Assembly (NCBI RefSeq): GCF_030295405.1
Contig: NZ_AP027080.1
Span: forward strand, 3,394,001 to 3,458,000
DNA length: 64,000 nucleotides
Reading direction: 5' to 3'
Source: Mesoterricola silvestris
GTDB lineage: Bacteria > Acidobacteriota > Holophagae > Holophagales > Holophagaceae
In this document: one piece after another, positions 8,556 to 16,853 of the stretch
How the letters are laid out: each line of letters opens with the position of its first letter
How positions within the stretch are numbered: the stretch's first letter is position 1
Program-made: the position numbers and the translations under genes
The notes under the pieces: generated by a model
What the model saw: the letters and a program-made list of their open reading frames with translations, nothing else
What the model was told of the DNA's origin: nothing
Database searches by the model: none

Positions 8556-10286
8556 TTGATCGACACCTACTACCAGGAGGAGCTCCACAACCTGCGGGAG
8601 GCCTCGGCGGCCTTCGCCCGGGCCCATCCCGCCCTGGCCCCCATGCTCGGGGAGCCCTCGGCGGATCCCGACGTGGAGCGGCTGCTGGAAGGGGTGGCCT
8701 TCCTCACGGGCATGATCCGGGGCAAGCTGGACGACGATTTCCCGGAGATCATCCACGGGCTCATGGACCTGGTCTTTCCGCACCTGCTCCTGCCGGTGCC
8801 TTCGGCCAGCATCCTGGCCTTCCGGCCCAAGCCCAACCTGCGCCAGACCCTCCGGGTGGAAGCCGGCACCACGGTGGCCTCCATCCCCGTGGACGGCACC
8901 ACCTGCCGCTTCCGCACCACCCAGCCGGTGGAGGTGCACCCCCTGCGCCTCACCTCCGTGGAGACCCCGCCCCGGGCGGGCCGCACCTCCCGCATCCGCC
9001 TGAGCTTCCAGCTGGACGGCCTCACCCTCGCCACCTGGCGGCCCTCGGAGCTGGTGCTCCACCTGGGGGAGAGCCTGGCCGAGGCCACCACCCTGCACCT
9101 GCTCCTGACCCGCCACCTGGAGGGCATCCAGGTGGTGCCGGCGGCGGGGGGGAGCGTCTGGAACCTGCCCCCGTCGGCCCTGGAGCGGGTGGGCTTCGAT
9201 CCGGACGAGGGCCTGCTGCCGCTGCCGGGGCAGACCTTCGGGGGGTTCCGCCTGCTCCAGGACTACTTCGTGCTGCCCCAGAAGCACCTGTTCCTGGCCC
9301 TGCGGGGCTGGGACCAGTGGCGGGACCGGGGCGGCGGCAGCGCCTTCGATCTGGTGCTGGAACTGGGCCCGGCCCCCGTGGAGACGCCCCGCCTCCGGCC
9401 GGAGCACTTCGTGCTCTTCGCCACGCCCATCGTCAACCTCTTCAAGGCCGAGGCCGAGCCCGTGCTCCTGGACCACCAGCAGGAGCGGGTGCGCATCCAG
9501 GCCGCGGGGTACCCCCCGGACCACGCCCGGGTGTTCACCGTGGACCGGGTCGTGGGCTACGCCCAGGGTTCGGTGAACCGCCGCGCCTACGCCCCCATGG
9601 ACACCTTCGCCCGGGGCGGCTGGGACCCGGCGGTGTACCAGGTGCGCCGCGGCCGCTCCCAGCTGGACGGCGCCCCGGAGACCCACCTCTCCTTCAGCTA
9701 CCCCCTGGACGCGCCGGGCCCCGAGCTGGAGACCCTCACCGTGCACCTCACCTGCACCAACGGGACCCTGCCCTCCCGGCTCCAGGTGGGGGAGATCTGC
9801 CGCCAGACGGAGGAATCGTCCGAGCTCCTGGACTTCGGCAACCTCCTGGCGCCCACCCTGCCCCCCGAGCAGGTGCTGGACCGCAACAACCTCTGGAAGC
9901 TCCTGAGCCACCTGAACCTCAACCTGGGCTCCCTCACCCGCCCGGGCAACCTCCAGGGGCTGCTCACCCTCTACGCCCAGCAGGGCTCGGACCGGGCCTC
10001 CCTGCCGGGCCACCTCAAGCGCATCGAGGGGCTCCGGTCCCTGGTCGCCGAGCCCGCCGACCTGCTGGTGCGGGGGCGCATGTACCGGGGCCAGCACCTG
10101 GTCCTGGAGGGCGATCCGGCCTGCTTCGCCAGCCTGGGCGACCTGCACCTCTTCGCCGCCGTGCTGGAGCGCTTCCTGGCCGCCTTCAGCAGCCTCAACA
10201 CCTTCACCCGCTTCACCCTCAAGGAAGCCCCCCTCGGAGAGACCACCCCATGGCCGGCGAGGCTCGGAGACCGTCCCCTTTCCTGA
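8556..10286 (+). CDS. tssF: T6SS baseplate protein TssF
   Basis: TssF and TssG form the baseplate wedge equivalent to phage gp6/gp7. The 576-residue protein begins with the family's YYQEELHNLRE segment, followed by FARAHPALAPMLG, LLEGVAFLTG and DDFPEIIHGLMDLVFPHLL. The start codon is TTG, placed 5 nt after GGAGG at 8546-8550. This start is preferred because the conserved N-terminus begins immediately. The C-terminus overlaps tssG by 37 nt. Confidence 0.94.
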   Translation: MIDTYYQEELHNLREASAAFARAHPALAPMLGEPSADPDVERLLEGVAFLTGMIRGKLDDDFPEIIHGLMDLVFPHLLLPVPSASILAFRPKPNLRQTLRVEAGTTVASIPVDGTTCRFRTTQPVEVHPLRLTSVETPPRAGRTSRIRLSFQLDGLTLATWRPSELVLHLGESLAEATTLHLLLTRHLEGIQVVPAAGGSVWNLPPSALERVGFDPDEGLLPLPGQTFGGFRLLQDYFVLPQKHLFLALRGWDQWRDRGGGSAFDLVLELGPAPVETPRLRPEHFVLFATPIVNLFKAEAEPVLLDHQQERVRIQAAGYPPDHARVFTVDRVVGYAQGSVNRRAYAPMDTFARGGWDPAVYQVRRGRSQLDGAPETHLSFSYPLDAPGPELETLTVHLTCTNGTLPSRLQVGEICRQTEESSELLDFGNLLAPTLPPEQVLDRNNLWKLLSHLNLNLGSLTRPGNLQGLLTLYAQQGSDRASLPGHLKRIEGLRSLVAEPADLLVRGRMYRGQHLVLEGDPACFASLGDLHLFAAVLERFLAAFSSLNTFTRFTLKEAPLGETTPWPARLGDRPLS

Positions 10287-11314
10287 AATCCGGCCTGCTG
10301 GAAAAAGGGCCCCGCTTCGCCTTCGGCCAGGCCCTGCGGCTGCTCCGCCGCGTCGTCGCCCACGAGGCGGGGACGCGCGACCCCCGCGCCTTCTGGCGCC
10401 GGGTGAAGGTGCGCCCCGAGCTGTCCCTGAGCTTCACCGCCTCGGACATCCTGGCCATCACCGAGGAGGAGGGGTCCCGGTACCGCATGACCGTGGCCAT
10501 CCTGGGCCTCTACGGCGCCTCCTCCCCCCTGCCCACCTTCTACACCGAAGACCTCATGGACGAGGAGGGCGCCCACCGCACCGTCACCCGGGATTTCCTG
10601 GACGTGCTCAACGGCGCCATCTATCCCCTCTTCTTCGCCAGCTGGGCCAAGCACCGGCTCTTCTACTCCCTGGTGGAGGGGGAGGACGCCGGGGCCCTGG
10701 AGCGGCTCTTCTGCCTGCTGGGCATGGCCCGGCCCGCCGCCACCTGCGTGCACGTGGATCCCAACGCCCTGCTCAAGTACGCCGGGCTCTTCGGCCTGGC
10801 CTCCCGCCCCGCGGCCGGGCTCCGGGCCCTCCTGGCGGACTATTTCCACCAGCCCGGGCTGGCCATCGTGCCCTGCGTGGAGCGCACCGTGGCCATTCCC
10901 GCCGAGCAGCGGTGCCGCCTGGGCCAGGCCAACCGCACCCTGGGCGTGGACGCCTGCCTGGGGGTCCAGGCCCAGGACTGCATGGGCGCCTTTCGGGTGG
11001 AGCTGGGCCCCCTGGAGGCCGAGGATCTGCACCGCTTCCTGCCCGGACGCAAGGCCTGCCGGGCCATGGGCGAACTCATCCGCCTCTACTGCCGGGACGG
11101 CCTGGCCTGGGACCTGCGCATCCGGATCAAGGGCGGCGCGGGCCTCGGGGGCCGCCTGGGCTCCCTGGACTGGTCCTGCCTGGGCCGGGACCTGTGGGTG
11201 GCCAGCCCCGGCCAGGGCGCCGCCCTCACCGAGATCACCTTCCCGGAACCCGACACCTGGAAACACCCCCGGGAGCGGGTCGCCCCCCTCCTGGCCAGCG
11301 GAGCCCACCCATGA
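10250..11314 (+). CDS. tssG: T6SS baseplate protein TssG
   Basis: TssG is the partner of TssF in the wedge complex. The 354-residue protein shows the N-terminal pattern FAFGQALRLLRR and then KVRPELSLSFTASDI. It continues with a GLYGASSPLPTFYTEDL segment characteristic of the family, and FFASWAKHRL. The ATG at 10250 lies inside the end of tssF. The stop overlaps the clpV ATG as ATGA. Confidence 0.93.
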   Translation: MAGEARRPSPFLKSGLLEKGPRFAFGQALRLLRRVVAHEAGTRDPRAFWRRVKVRPELSLSFTASDILAITEEEGSRYRMTVAILGLYGASSPLPTFYTEDLMDEEGAHRTVTRDFLDVLNGAIYPLFFASWAKHRLFYSLVEGEDAGALERLFCLLGMARPAATCVHVDPNALLKYAGLFGLASRPAAGLRALLADYFHQPGLAIVPCVERTVAIPAEQRCRLGQANRTLGVDACLGVQAQDCMGAFRVELGPLEAEDLHRFLPGRKACRAMGELIRLYCRDGLAWDLRIRIKGGAGLGGRLGSLDWSCLGRDLWVASPGQGAALTEITFPEPDTWKHPRERVAPLLASGAHP

Positions 11315-13905
11315 TCAGCGTCGGCCTCAAGCCCCTCATGACCCGCCTGAACCCCACCTGCACCCGCGCCCTGCAGGGCGCGGCGGGCCTCTGCGTGGCC
11401 CGGGGGCACTACGAGGTGACGGTGGAGCATCTGGCCTCCAAGCTCCTGGAGGAGCGGGGCGCCGATTGGACCCCGGCCCTGGAGGCCTTCGGCGTGGAGC
11501 CCGGGGAGGCCCAGCGGCTCCTGGAGGGGACCCTGGGCGAGCTGCGCACGGGCAACGGCGGCAAGCCCGTGTTCAGCCCGGTCCTCCTGGACCTGCTCCA
11601 GGAGGGGTGGCTGGTGAGCTCCGTGGACCTGGGCGAGGGGGAGATCCGCTCCGGCGCCCTGCTCCTGGTGCTCCTGGGCAGGCCCGGGCAGTTCGCCTCG
11701 GGGCCCCCCATGGACCTGCTGGGCCGCATCAACCGCGAGACCCTGGCCCGGGAGTTCCGGACCCTCACGCGCCATTCCGTGGAGAACGGCCCGGCCCCGG
11801 CCCGGGGCGGCGGCGGGGAGGGGGGGTTCATCGACCGCTTCTGCCAGGACTTCACCCGCAAGGCCCGGGAGGGCGGCATCGACCCGGTCTTCGGCCGGGA
11901 CGGGGAGATCCGCAGGATGGTGGACATCCTGGCCCGCCGCCGGAAGAACAACCCCATCTGCGTGGGCGATCCGGGCGTGGGCAAGACCGCGGTGGTGGAG
12001 GGCCTGGCCCTGCGCATTGCCGAGGGCGACGTGCCCGGCCTGCTCCAGGGGGTGACGCTCCTGGGCCTGGACATGGGCCTCCTGGAAGCCGGGGCGGGCA
12101 TGAAGGGGGAGTTCGAGAACCGGCTCAAGGGCGTCATCAACGAGATCAAGGCCAGCCCCAGGCCCATCATCCTCTTCATCGACGAGGCCCACACCCTCAT
12201 CGGCGCCGGCGGCGCCGCCGGGGGGAGCGACGCCGCCAACCTGCTCAAGCCGGCCCTGGCCCGGGGCGAGCTGCGCACGGTGGCCGCCACCACCTGGGGC
12301 GAGTACAAGAAGTACTTCGAGAAGGACCCCGCCCTGGCCCGGCGCTTCCAGCTGGTCAAGCTGGACCCGCCCACGGTGGAGGACACCGTGCTGATCCTGC
12401 GCGGCCTGCGGCCCAGCTACGAGAAGGCCCACGGGGTGGTGATCCGGGACGACGCCGTGCGGGCCGCGGCGGTCCTTTCGGACAAGTACGTCACCGGGCG
12501 CTTCCTGCCGGACAAGGCCATCGATCTCCTGGACACCGCCTGCGCCCGGGTGAAGATCAACCTCACGTCCAAGCCCCCCGCCCTGGAGGACCTGGAGCGC
12601 GGCCTCCAGGCCCTGGACCGGGAGCGCGGCGCCCTGGAGCGGGACCGGGACCACGGCGTGGCCATCGATGCCCAGCGGCTCCTGGAGGTGCTGGCCGAGG
12701 CGGAGCGGCGCCGGGGGGAGGCCGAGGCCCTGCGGGCGCGGTGGGAGCGGGAGCGGGAGGCCGCGCACCGGGTGGTGGCGGCCCGGGAGGCCCTGGGCGC
12801 CGCCGGTCCCGGGGAACGGGAGGCGGCGGCCGGGACCCTGGCGGCGGCCGCGGCGGAGCTGGGGGAGCTCCAGGCGGACCGGGCCCTCATCCAGATCGAC
12901 GTGAACCCCGACGGCGTGGCCCAGGTGGTGTCGGACTGGACCGGCGTGCCCCTGGGCAAGGTCCTGCGGGACGAGGCCGAGACCATCCTCCACCTGGCCT
13001 CCCGCATCGGCGAGCGCATCAAGGGCCAAGACCAGGCCCTGGCCGCCCTGGGCGAGGGGCTCAAGGCCGCCAAGGCCGGCGTCAAGGATCCCCGCCAGCC
13101 CCTGGGGGTCTTCCTCTTCGTGGGGCCCAGCGGCGTGGGCAAGACCGAGACGGCGCTGACCCTGGCGGACCTGCTCTTCGGCAGCGAGAAGCAGGTGGTG
13201 GCCATCAACATGAGCGAATTCCAGGAGCGGCACACCGTGAGCCGCCTGGTGGGCTCGCCCCCGGGCTACGTGGGCTACGGCGAAGGGGGCATGCTCACCG
13301 AGGCGGTGCGCCAGAAGCCCTATTCGGTGGTGCTCCTGGACGAATGCGAAAAGGCCCACCCCGACGTGATGAACACGTTCTACCAGGTGTTCGACAAGGG
13401 CACCCTGGCCGACGGCGAGGGCAAGGAGATCGATTTCCGCAACACGATCATCATCCTCACCAGCAACCTGGGCTCGGAGGTGATCCAGGAGATGACCTCC
13501 CGGGGGCCCGTCCCCGCCGAATCCGTCACCGCCGCCATCCGGCCCCTGCTGAGCCGGCACTTCAAGCCCGCGCTCCTGGCGCGCATGGGCATCGTGCCCT
13601 TCTTCAGCCTGGATCCCTCGGCCCTGGAGGGCATCGTGGCCCTCAAGCTCCAGCGCGTGGCCCGCACCCTCCGGGACAACAACCGCATGGTCCTGGAGCA
13701 CACCCCGGCGGTGGTGGAACGGATCACCGCCCGCTGCACCGACGTGGAATCCGGCGCCCGCAACATCGAGCACATCCTCAACGCCGGCATCCTGCCCCAG
13801 TTGAGCCAGGAGATCCTGGCCGCCATGGGCTCCGGGACCCTGCCCTCCCGGGCCCTCCTGGACGTGGACGGGGACGGCGCCTTCGTCTTCCGCTTCGAAC
13901 CCTGA
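11311..13905 (+). CDS. clpV: T6SS sheath-recycling AAA+ ATPase ClpV (TssH)
   Basis: ClpV disassembles contracted sheaths so the T6SS can fire again. The 864-residue ClpB-type protein has a Clp N-domain (about 1-150) and a first AAA module with Walker A GDPGVGKT (about 218-225) and Walker B LFIDEAHTLIGAGG. A coiled middle domain follows, then a second AAA module with GPSGVGKTE (about 605-613) and VVLLDECEKAHPDV. The family motif NMSEFQERHTVSRLVGSPPG is present. The start overlaps the tssG stop by 4 nt. Position in the T6SS cluster separates it from the chaperone ClpB. Confidence 0.95.
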   Translation: MISVGLKPLMTRLNPTCTRALQGAAGLCVARGHYEVTVEHLASKLLEERGADWTPALEAFGVEPGEAQRLLEGTLGELRTGNGGKPVFSPVLLDLLQEGWLVSSVDLGEGEIRSGALLLVLLGRPGQFASGPPMDLLGRINRETLAREFRTLTRHSVENGPAPARGGGGEGGFIDRFCQDFTRKAREGGIDPVFGRDGEIRRMVDILARRRKNNPICVGDPGVGKTAVVEGLALRIAEGDVPGLLQGVTLLGLDMGLLEAGAGMKGEFENRLKGVINEIKASPRPIILFIDEAHTLIGAGGAAGGSDAANLLKPALARGELRTVAATTWGEYKKYFEKDPALARRFQLVKLDPPTVEDTVLILRGLRPSYEKAHGVVIRDDAVRAAAVLSDKYVTGRFLPDKAIDLLDTACARVKINLTSKPPALEDLERGLQALDRERGALERDRDHGVAIDAQRLLEVLAEAERRRGEAEALRARWEREREAAHRVVAAREALGAAGPGEREAAAGTLAAAAAELGELQADRALIQIDVNPDGVAQVVSDWTGVPLGKVLRDEAETILHLASRIGERIKGQDQALAALGEGLKAAKAGVKDPRQPLGVFLFVGPSGVGKTETALTLADLLFGSEKQVVAINMSEFQERHTVSRLVGSPPGYVGYGEGGMLTEAVRQKPYSVVLLDECEKAHPDVMNTFYQVFDKGTLADGEGKEIDFRNTIIILTSNLGSEVIQEMTSRGPVPAESVTAAIRPLLSRHFKPALLARMGIVPFFSLDPSALEGIVALKLQRVARTLRDNNRMVLEHTPAVVERITARCTDVESGARNIEHILNAGILPQLSQEILAAMGSGTLPSRALLDVDGDGAFVFRFEP

Positions 13906-13926
13906 GACCTGGAGGCCCGGCCCGCC

Positions 13927-16845
13927 ATGGAACTGCTTTCCCAGAAGAAGTACTCGTTCCACACCGGCGCCCTGCCGGAGAACGCCCTCGCGGTGGTCCA
14001 CTTCACCGGCGACGAGGGCATCTCCCGCCTCTACGCCTTCGACCTGGACCTGCTCTCCCGGCGCCTGGACCTGAACCTCCAGGACCTGCTGAACAAGCCC
14101 GCCACCTTCACCATCCACCGGCCCTCGGGCGGGGACGTGGCCTTCAAGGGCATGCTGAGCGAATTCGAGCAGCTGGGCGAATTCGACGGCCACGGCTTCT
14201 ACCGGGCCCGGCTGGTGCCGCGCCTGTGGTGGCTGTCCATCACCCGGCACAACCAGGTGTTCCTGGACCGCACGGTGCCCGAGATCCTGCGGGAGGTGCT
14301 GGTGGAGGGCGGCCTCACCTCCGCGGACTTCGAATTCCGGCTGAAGGGGGACTACCCGCCCCGGGAATTCGTGTGCCAGTACCGGGAGAGCCACTTCGAC
14401 TTCCTCTCCCGCTGGCTGGAGCGGGAGGGCATCTGCTACTTCTTCGAGCAGGGCCGGGACGGGGAGAAGGTGGTCTTCGTGGACGACCTGGCCGGGCACA
14501 AGGAGGCGCCCCAGGGCCGCAGGGTGGCCTACGCCCCCGCCTCCGGCCTGGACGCCCTGGCCCAGGACGAGACCCTCAAGACCTTCGCCTGCCGCAGCCA
14601 GGTGATCCCCTCCAAGGTGCTGCTCAAGGACCACGACTACCTCAAGCCCTCCCTGGAGCTGGAGGGCAAGGCCGAGGTGGACGCCGACGGCAAGGGCCAG
14701 GTCTACCTCTACGGGGAGCATTTCCACACCCCCGGCGAGGGGGAGCGCCTGGCCCGGCTGCGCAAGGAGGAGCTGCTGTGCCGGCGCAACCGGGTGCGGG
14801 GCACCGGGTCGGCGCCGTTCCTGGCGCCGGGCTTCACCTTCCAGGTGGAAAGGCATTTCCGGGAGGACTACAACCGCACCTACCTGGCCGTGGAGGTCCA
14901 CCACGAGGGGAGCCAGGCCGGGGCCTTCACCTCGGGCCTGCAGAAGGCCCTGGCCGGCCTGGAGACGGCGGTCTTCTACCGCAACGATTTCGTGGCGATC
15001 CCCTCGGATGTGCAGTTCCGGCCCCCCCAGGACACCCCGGCGCCCCGCATCTCCGGCACCCTCACGGCTCGCATCGACGCCGCCGGGGCGGGCCAGTTCG
15101 CCGAGCTGGACCTGCACGGGCGGTACAAGGTGGTCCTTCCCTTCGACCTGAGCGGGCGCAAGGACGCCAAGGCCTCGGCCTACCTGCGCATGGCCCAGCC
15201 CTACGCGGGCTCGGACCACGGCATGCACTTCCCCCTCCACAAGGACACCGAGGTGCTCCTCACCTTCCTGGAAGGGGACCCCGATTCCCCGGTCATCGCC
15301 GCCGCGGTGCCCAACGCCGCAACCCCCAGCGTGGTCCTGGGCGCCAACGCCACCCAGAACCGCATCGTCAGCTCCGCCGGCAACGAGATCCTCCTGGAGG
15401 ACAAGGCGGGGTCCGAGAGGATCCTCATCTTCGACAAGACCTACAACAACTGCATCCGGCTGGGCGCCCCGGACACCTCCGACACGGAGATGGGCGCGCG
15501 GGTGACCTCCCGGGATTCCACGGGCATCGTGATCTTCTCGCCCCAGCACGTGTGGATCGAGAGCCCGCTCATGGACACCCTGCGCACCAATTCCAAGGGC
15601 GACGTCATCCCCGACGCCACCACCATCACCGGCAGCGCCAGCTACGCCGGCGAGATCCCCACCGAACGGGTCATCAAGGTCCACGAGGTGGACGCCGCGG
15701 CCAAGCCCCCCACGGTCCGCCAGCGCCAGGACGCGGATCTGACCGCCCTCCACCTGGCGGCCGCCGCCTACAACCCCCCCGACGCCCAGCCCCTGGTGAC
15801 CCAGCTCAAGGATCGCTACTACCCCGCCCCCGCGGCCCAGCCGCCCTCGCCCACGGTGCCCGCGACCCCGCCCGCGCCCCCCAAGCCCAATCCGACCCTG
15901 AGCTTCATGGACGGCACCACGTTCTCCTTCACCCGCACCACCCGGGCCTTCACCTACGCCAAGGGGCCCAGCTACGCGGTGGTGTGCGCCTCCCCCGACG
16001 GCCTGGACCAGGACGACTCGACCCAGTGCGGCGGCCCCGGGAACTTCCTCCCGGCGGCCTCGGGCGCCCTCACCTACAAGGAGAAGCCCGGGAAGGGCTG
16101 CGGGGACTGGGACGGCATCGCCGGCAGCCTCCTCGGGGCCATGGCCCCCGGCGACACGGTGGTCTCCAAGCGCTACGGCAACTCGTACTCCTACGCCGAC
16201 GGCCCCACCTTCACCGTGACCCGGGGCGATTCCCAGACGATCACCCTGGAGGGCCGCCAGATCACCCAGGCCTACACCCTCACCTCCGGCGGCTCCCGGG
16301 TCGTCAAGACCGCCGAGACCATCAACGACAACGGGGTGGTCACCACCACCGCCTGGGACAGCATCCTGGGGACCATGACGAGCATCTCCTACAACAACCG
16401 CAACGGCTTCATCGGCACCGCCAATTTCCCGCTGGTGCCCCAGCTCTCCCTCACCCAGACCATCAGCCCCAGCCCGACGGTCGCCATCAGCAACAACGTG
16501 GGCCTGGGCTCCTGCGTGGCCATCACCGGATACGTGGGGGCGCAGGCCACCATCGCGCTGTACGCGAGCGCCGTGGCCAACATCACCTACGGCAAGGGCG
16601 TGAAGTTCGACCTGACCATCAACCCGATCACCCTCGCCTACGACGACGTGACCAAGGAATTCGAGCTGAAGGTCCCCGGCGTCAAGGCCAAGGACCAGAA
16701 CGCCATGGACATCGAGGACCTGAAGGTGGCCCTGGCCAACACCCAGATCAACCTGAACAAGGTGGGGGTGGACCTGCACGAGGCCGGCGTGGCGCTGCGG
16801 AAGGCCTCCGCCCGCATCTCCAGCGGCATCCACATCTATTTCTGA
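13927..16845 (+). CDS. vgrG: VgrG spike protein (TssI) with C-terminal extension
   Basis: VgrG trimers form the puncturing spike on the Hcp tube. Residues 1 to about 390 match the gp27-like part (YRESHFDFLSRWLEREGICYFFE at about 155-178, split across the family motif). An OB/gp5-like part follows near 375-460 with HFPLHKDTEVLLTFLEGDPD. At 972 residues it is some 300 longer than a plain VgrG. A Pro-rich linker at about 636-655 leads to a tail that carries four related Y/F-x-x-G-x-x-F/Y segments (for example YAKGPSYAVV and YADGPTFTVT). It ends in a helical stretch. The tail could be an extended gp5-like spike or an effector/adaptor domain; no catalytic motif is recognised. Confidence 0.94.
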   Translation: MELLSQKKYSFHTGALPENALAVVHFTGDEGISRLYAFDLDLLSRRLDLNLQDLLNKPATFTIHRPSGGDVAFKGMLSEFEQLGEFDGHGFYRARLVPRLWWLSITRHNQVFLDRTVPEILREVLVEGGLTSADFEFRLKGDYPPREFVCQYRESHFDFLSRWLEREGICYFFEQGRDGEKVVFVDDLAGHKEAPQGRRVAYAPASGLDALAQDETLKTFACRSQVIPSKVLLKDHDYLKPSLELEGKAEVDADGKGQVYLYGEHFHTPGEGERLARLRKEELLCRRNRVRGTGSAPFLAPGFTFQVERHFREDYNRTYLAVEVHHEGSQAGAFTSGLQKALAGLETAVFYRNDFVAIPSDVQFRPPQDTPAPRISGTLTARIDAAGAGQFAELDLHGRYKVVLPFDLSGRKDAKASAYLRMAQPYAGSDHGMHFPLHKDTEVLLTFLEGDPDSPVIAAAVPNAATPSVVLGANATQNRIVSSAGNEILLEDKAGSERILIFDKTYNNCIRLGAPDTSDTEMGARVTSRDSTGIVIFSPQHVWIESPLMDTLRTNSKGDVIPDATTITGSASYAGEIPTERVIKVHEVDAAAKPPTVRQRQDADLTALHLAAAAYNPPDAQPLVTQLKDRYYPAPAAQPPSPTVPATPPAPPKPNPTLSFMDGTTFSFTRTTRAFTYAKGPSYAVVCASPDGLDQDDSTQCGGPGNFLPAASGALTYKEKPGKGCGDWDGIAGSLLGAMAPGDTVVSKRYGNSYSYADGPTFTVTRGDSQTITLEGRQITQAYTLTSGGSRVVKTAETINDNGVVTTTAWDSILGTMTSISYNNRNGFIGTANFPLVPQLSLTQTISPSPTVAISNNVGLGSCVAITGYVGAQATIALYASAVANITYGKGVKFDLTINPITLAYDDVTKEFELKVPGVKAKDQNAMDIEDLKVALANTQINLNKVGVDLHEAGVALRKASARISSGIHIYF

Positions 16846-16853
16846 GCGGCCCC

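Noticed and set aside
11086-16833. 1915-codon open frame on the minus strand opposite clpV and vgrG
   Set aside because: The sequence is extremely GC-rich, so antisense frames stay open. The translation is low-complexity, shows no family motif and lies opposite clear T6SS genes.
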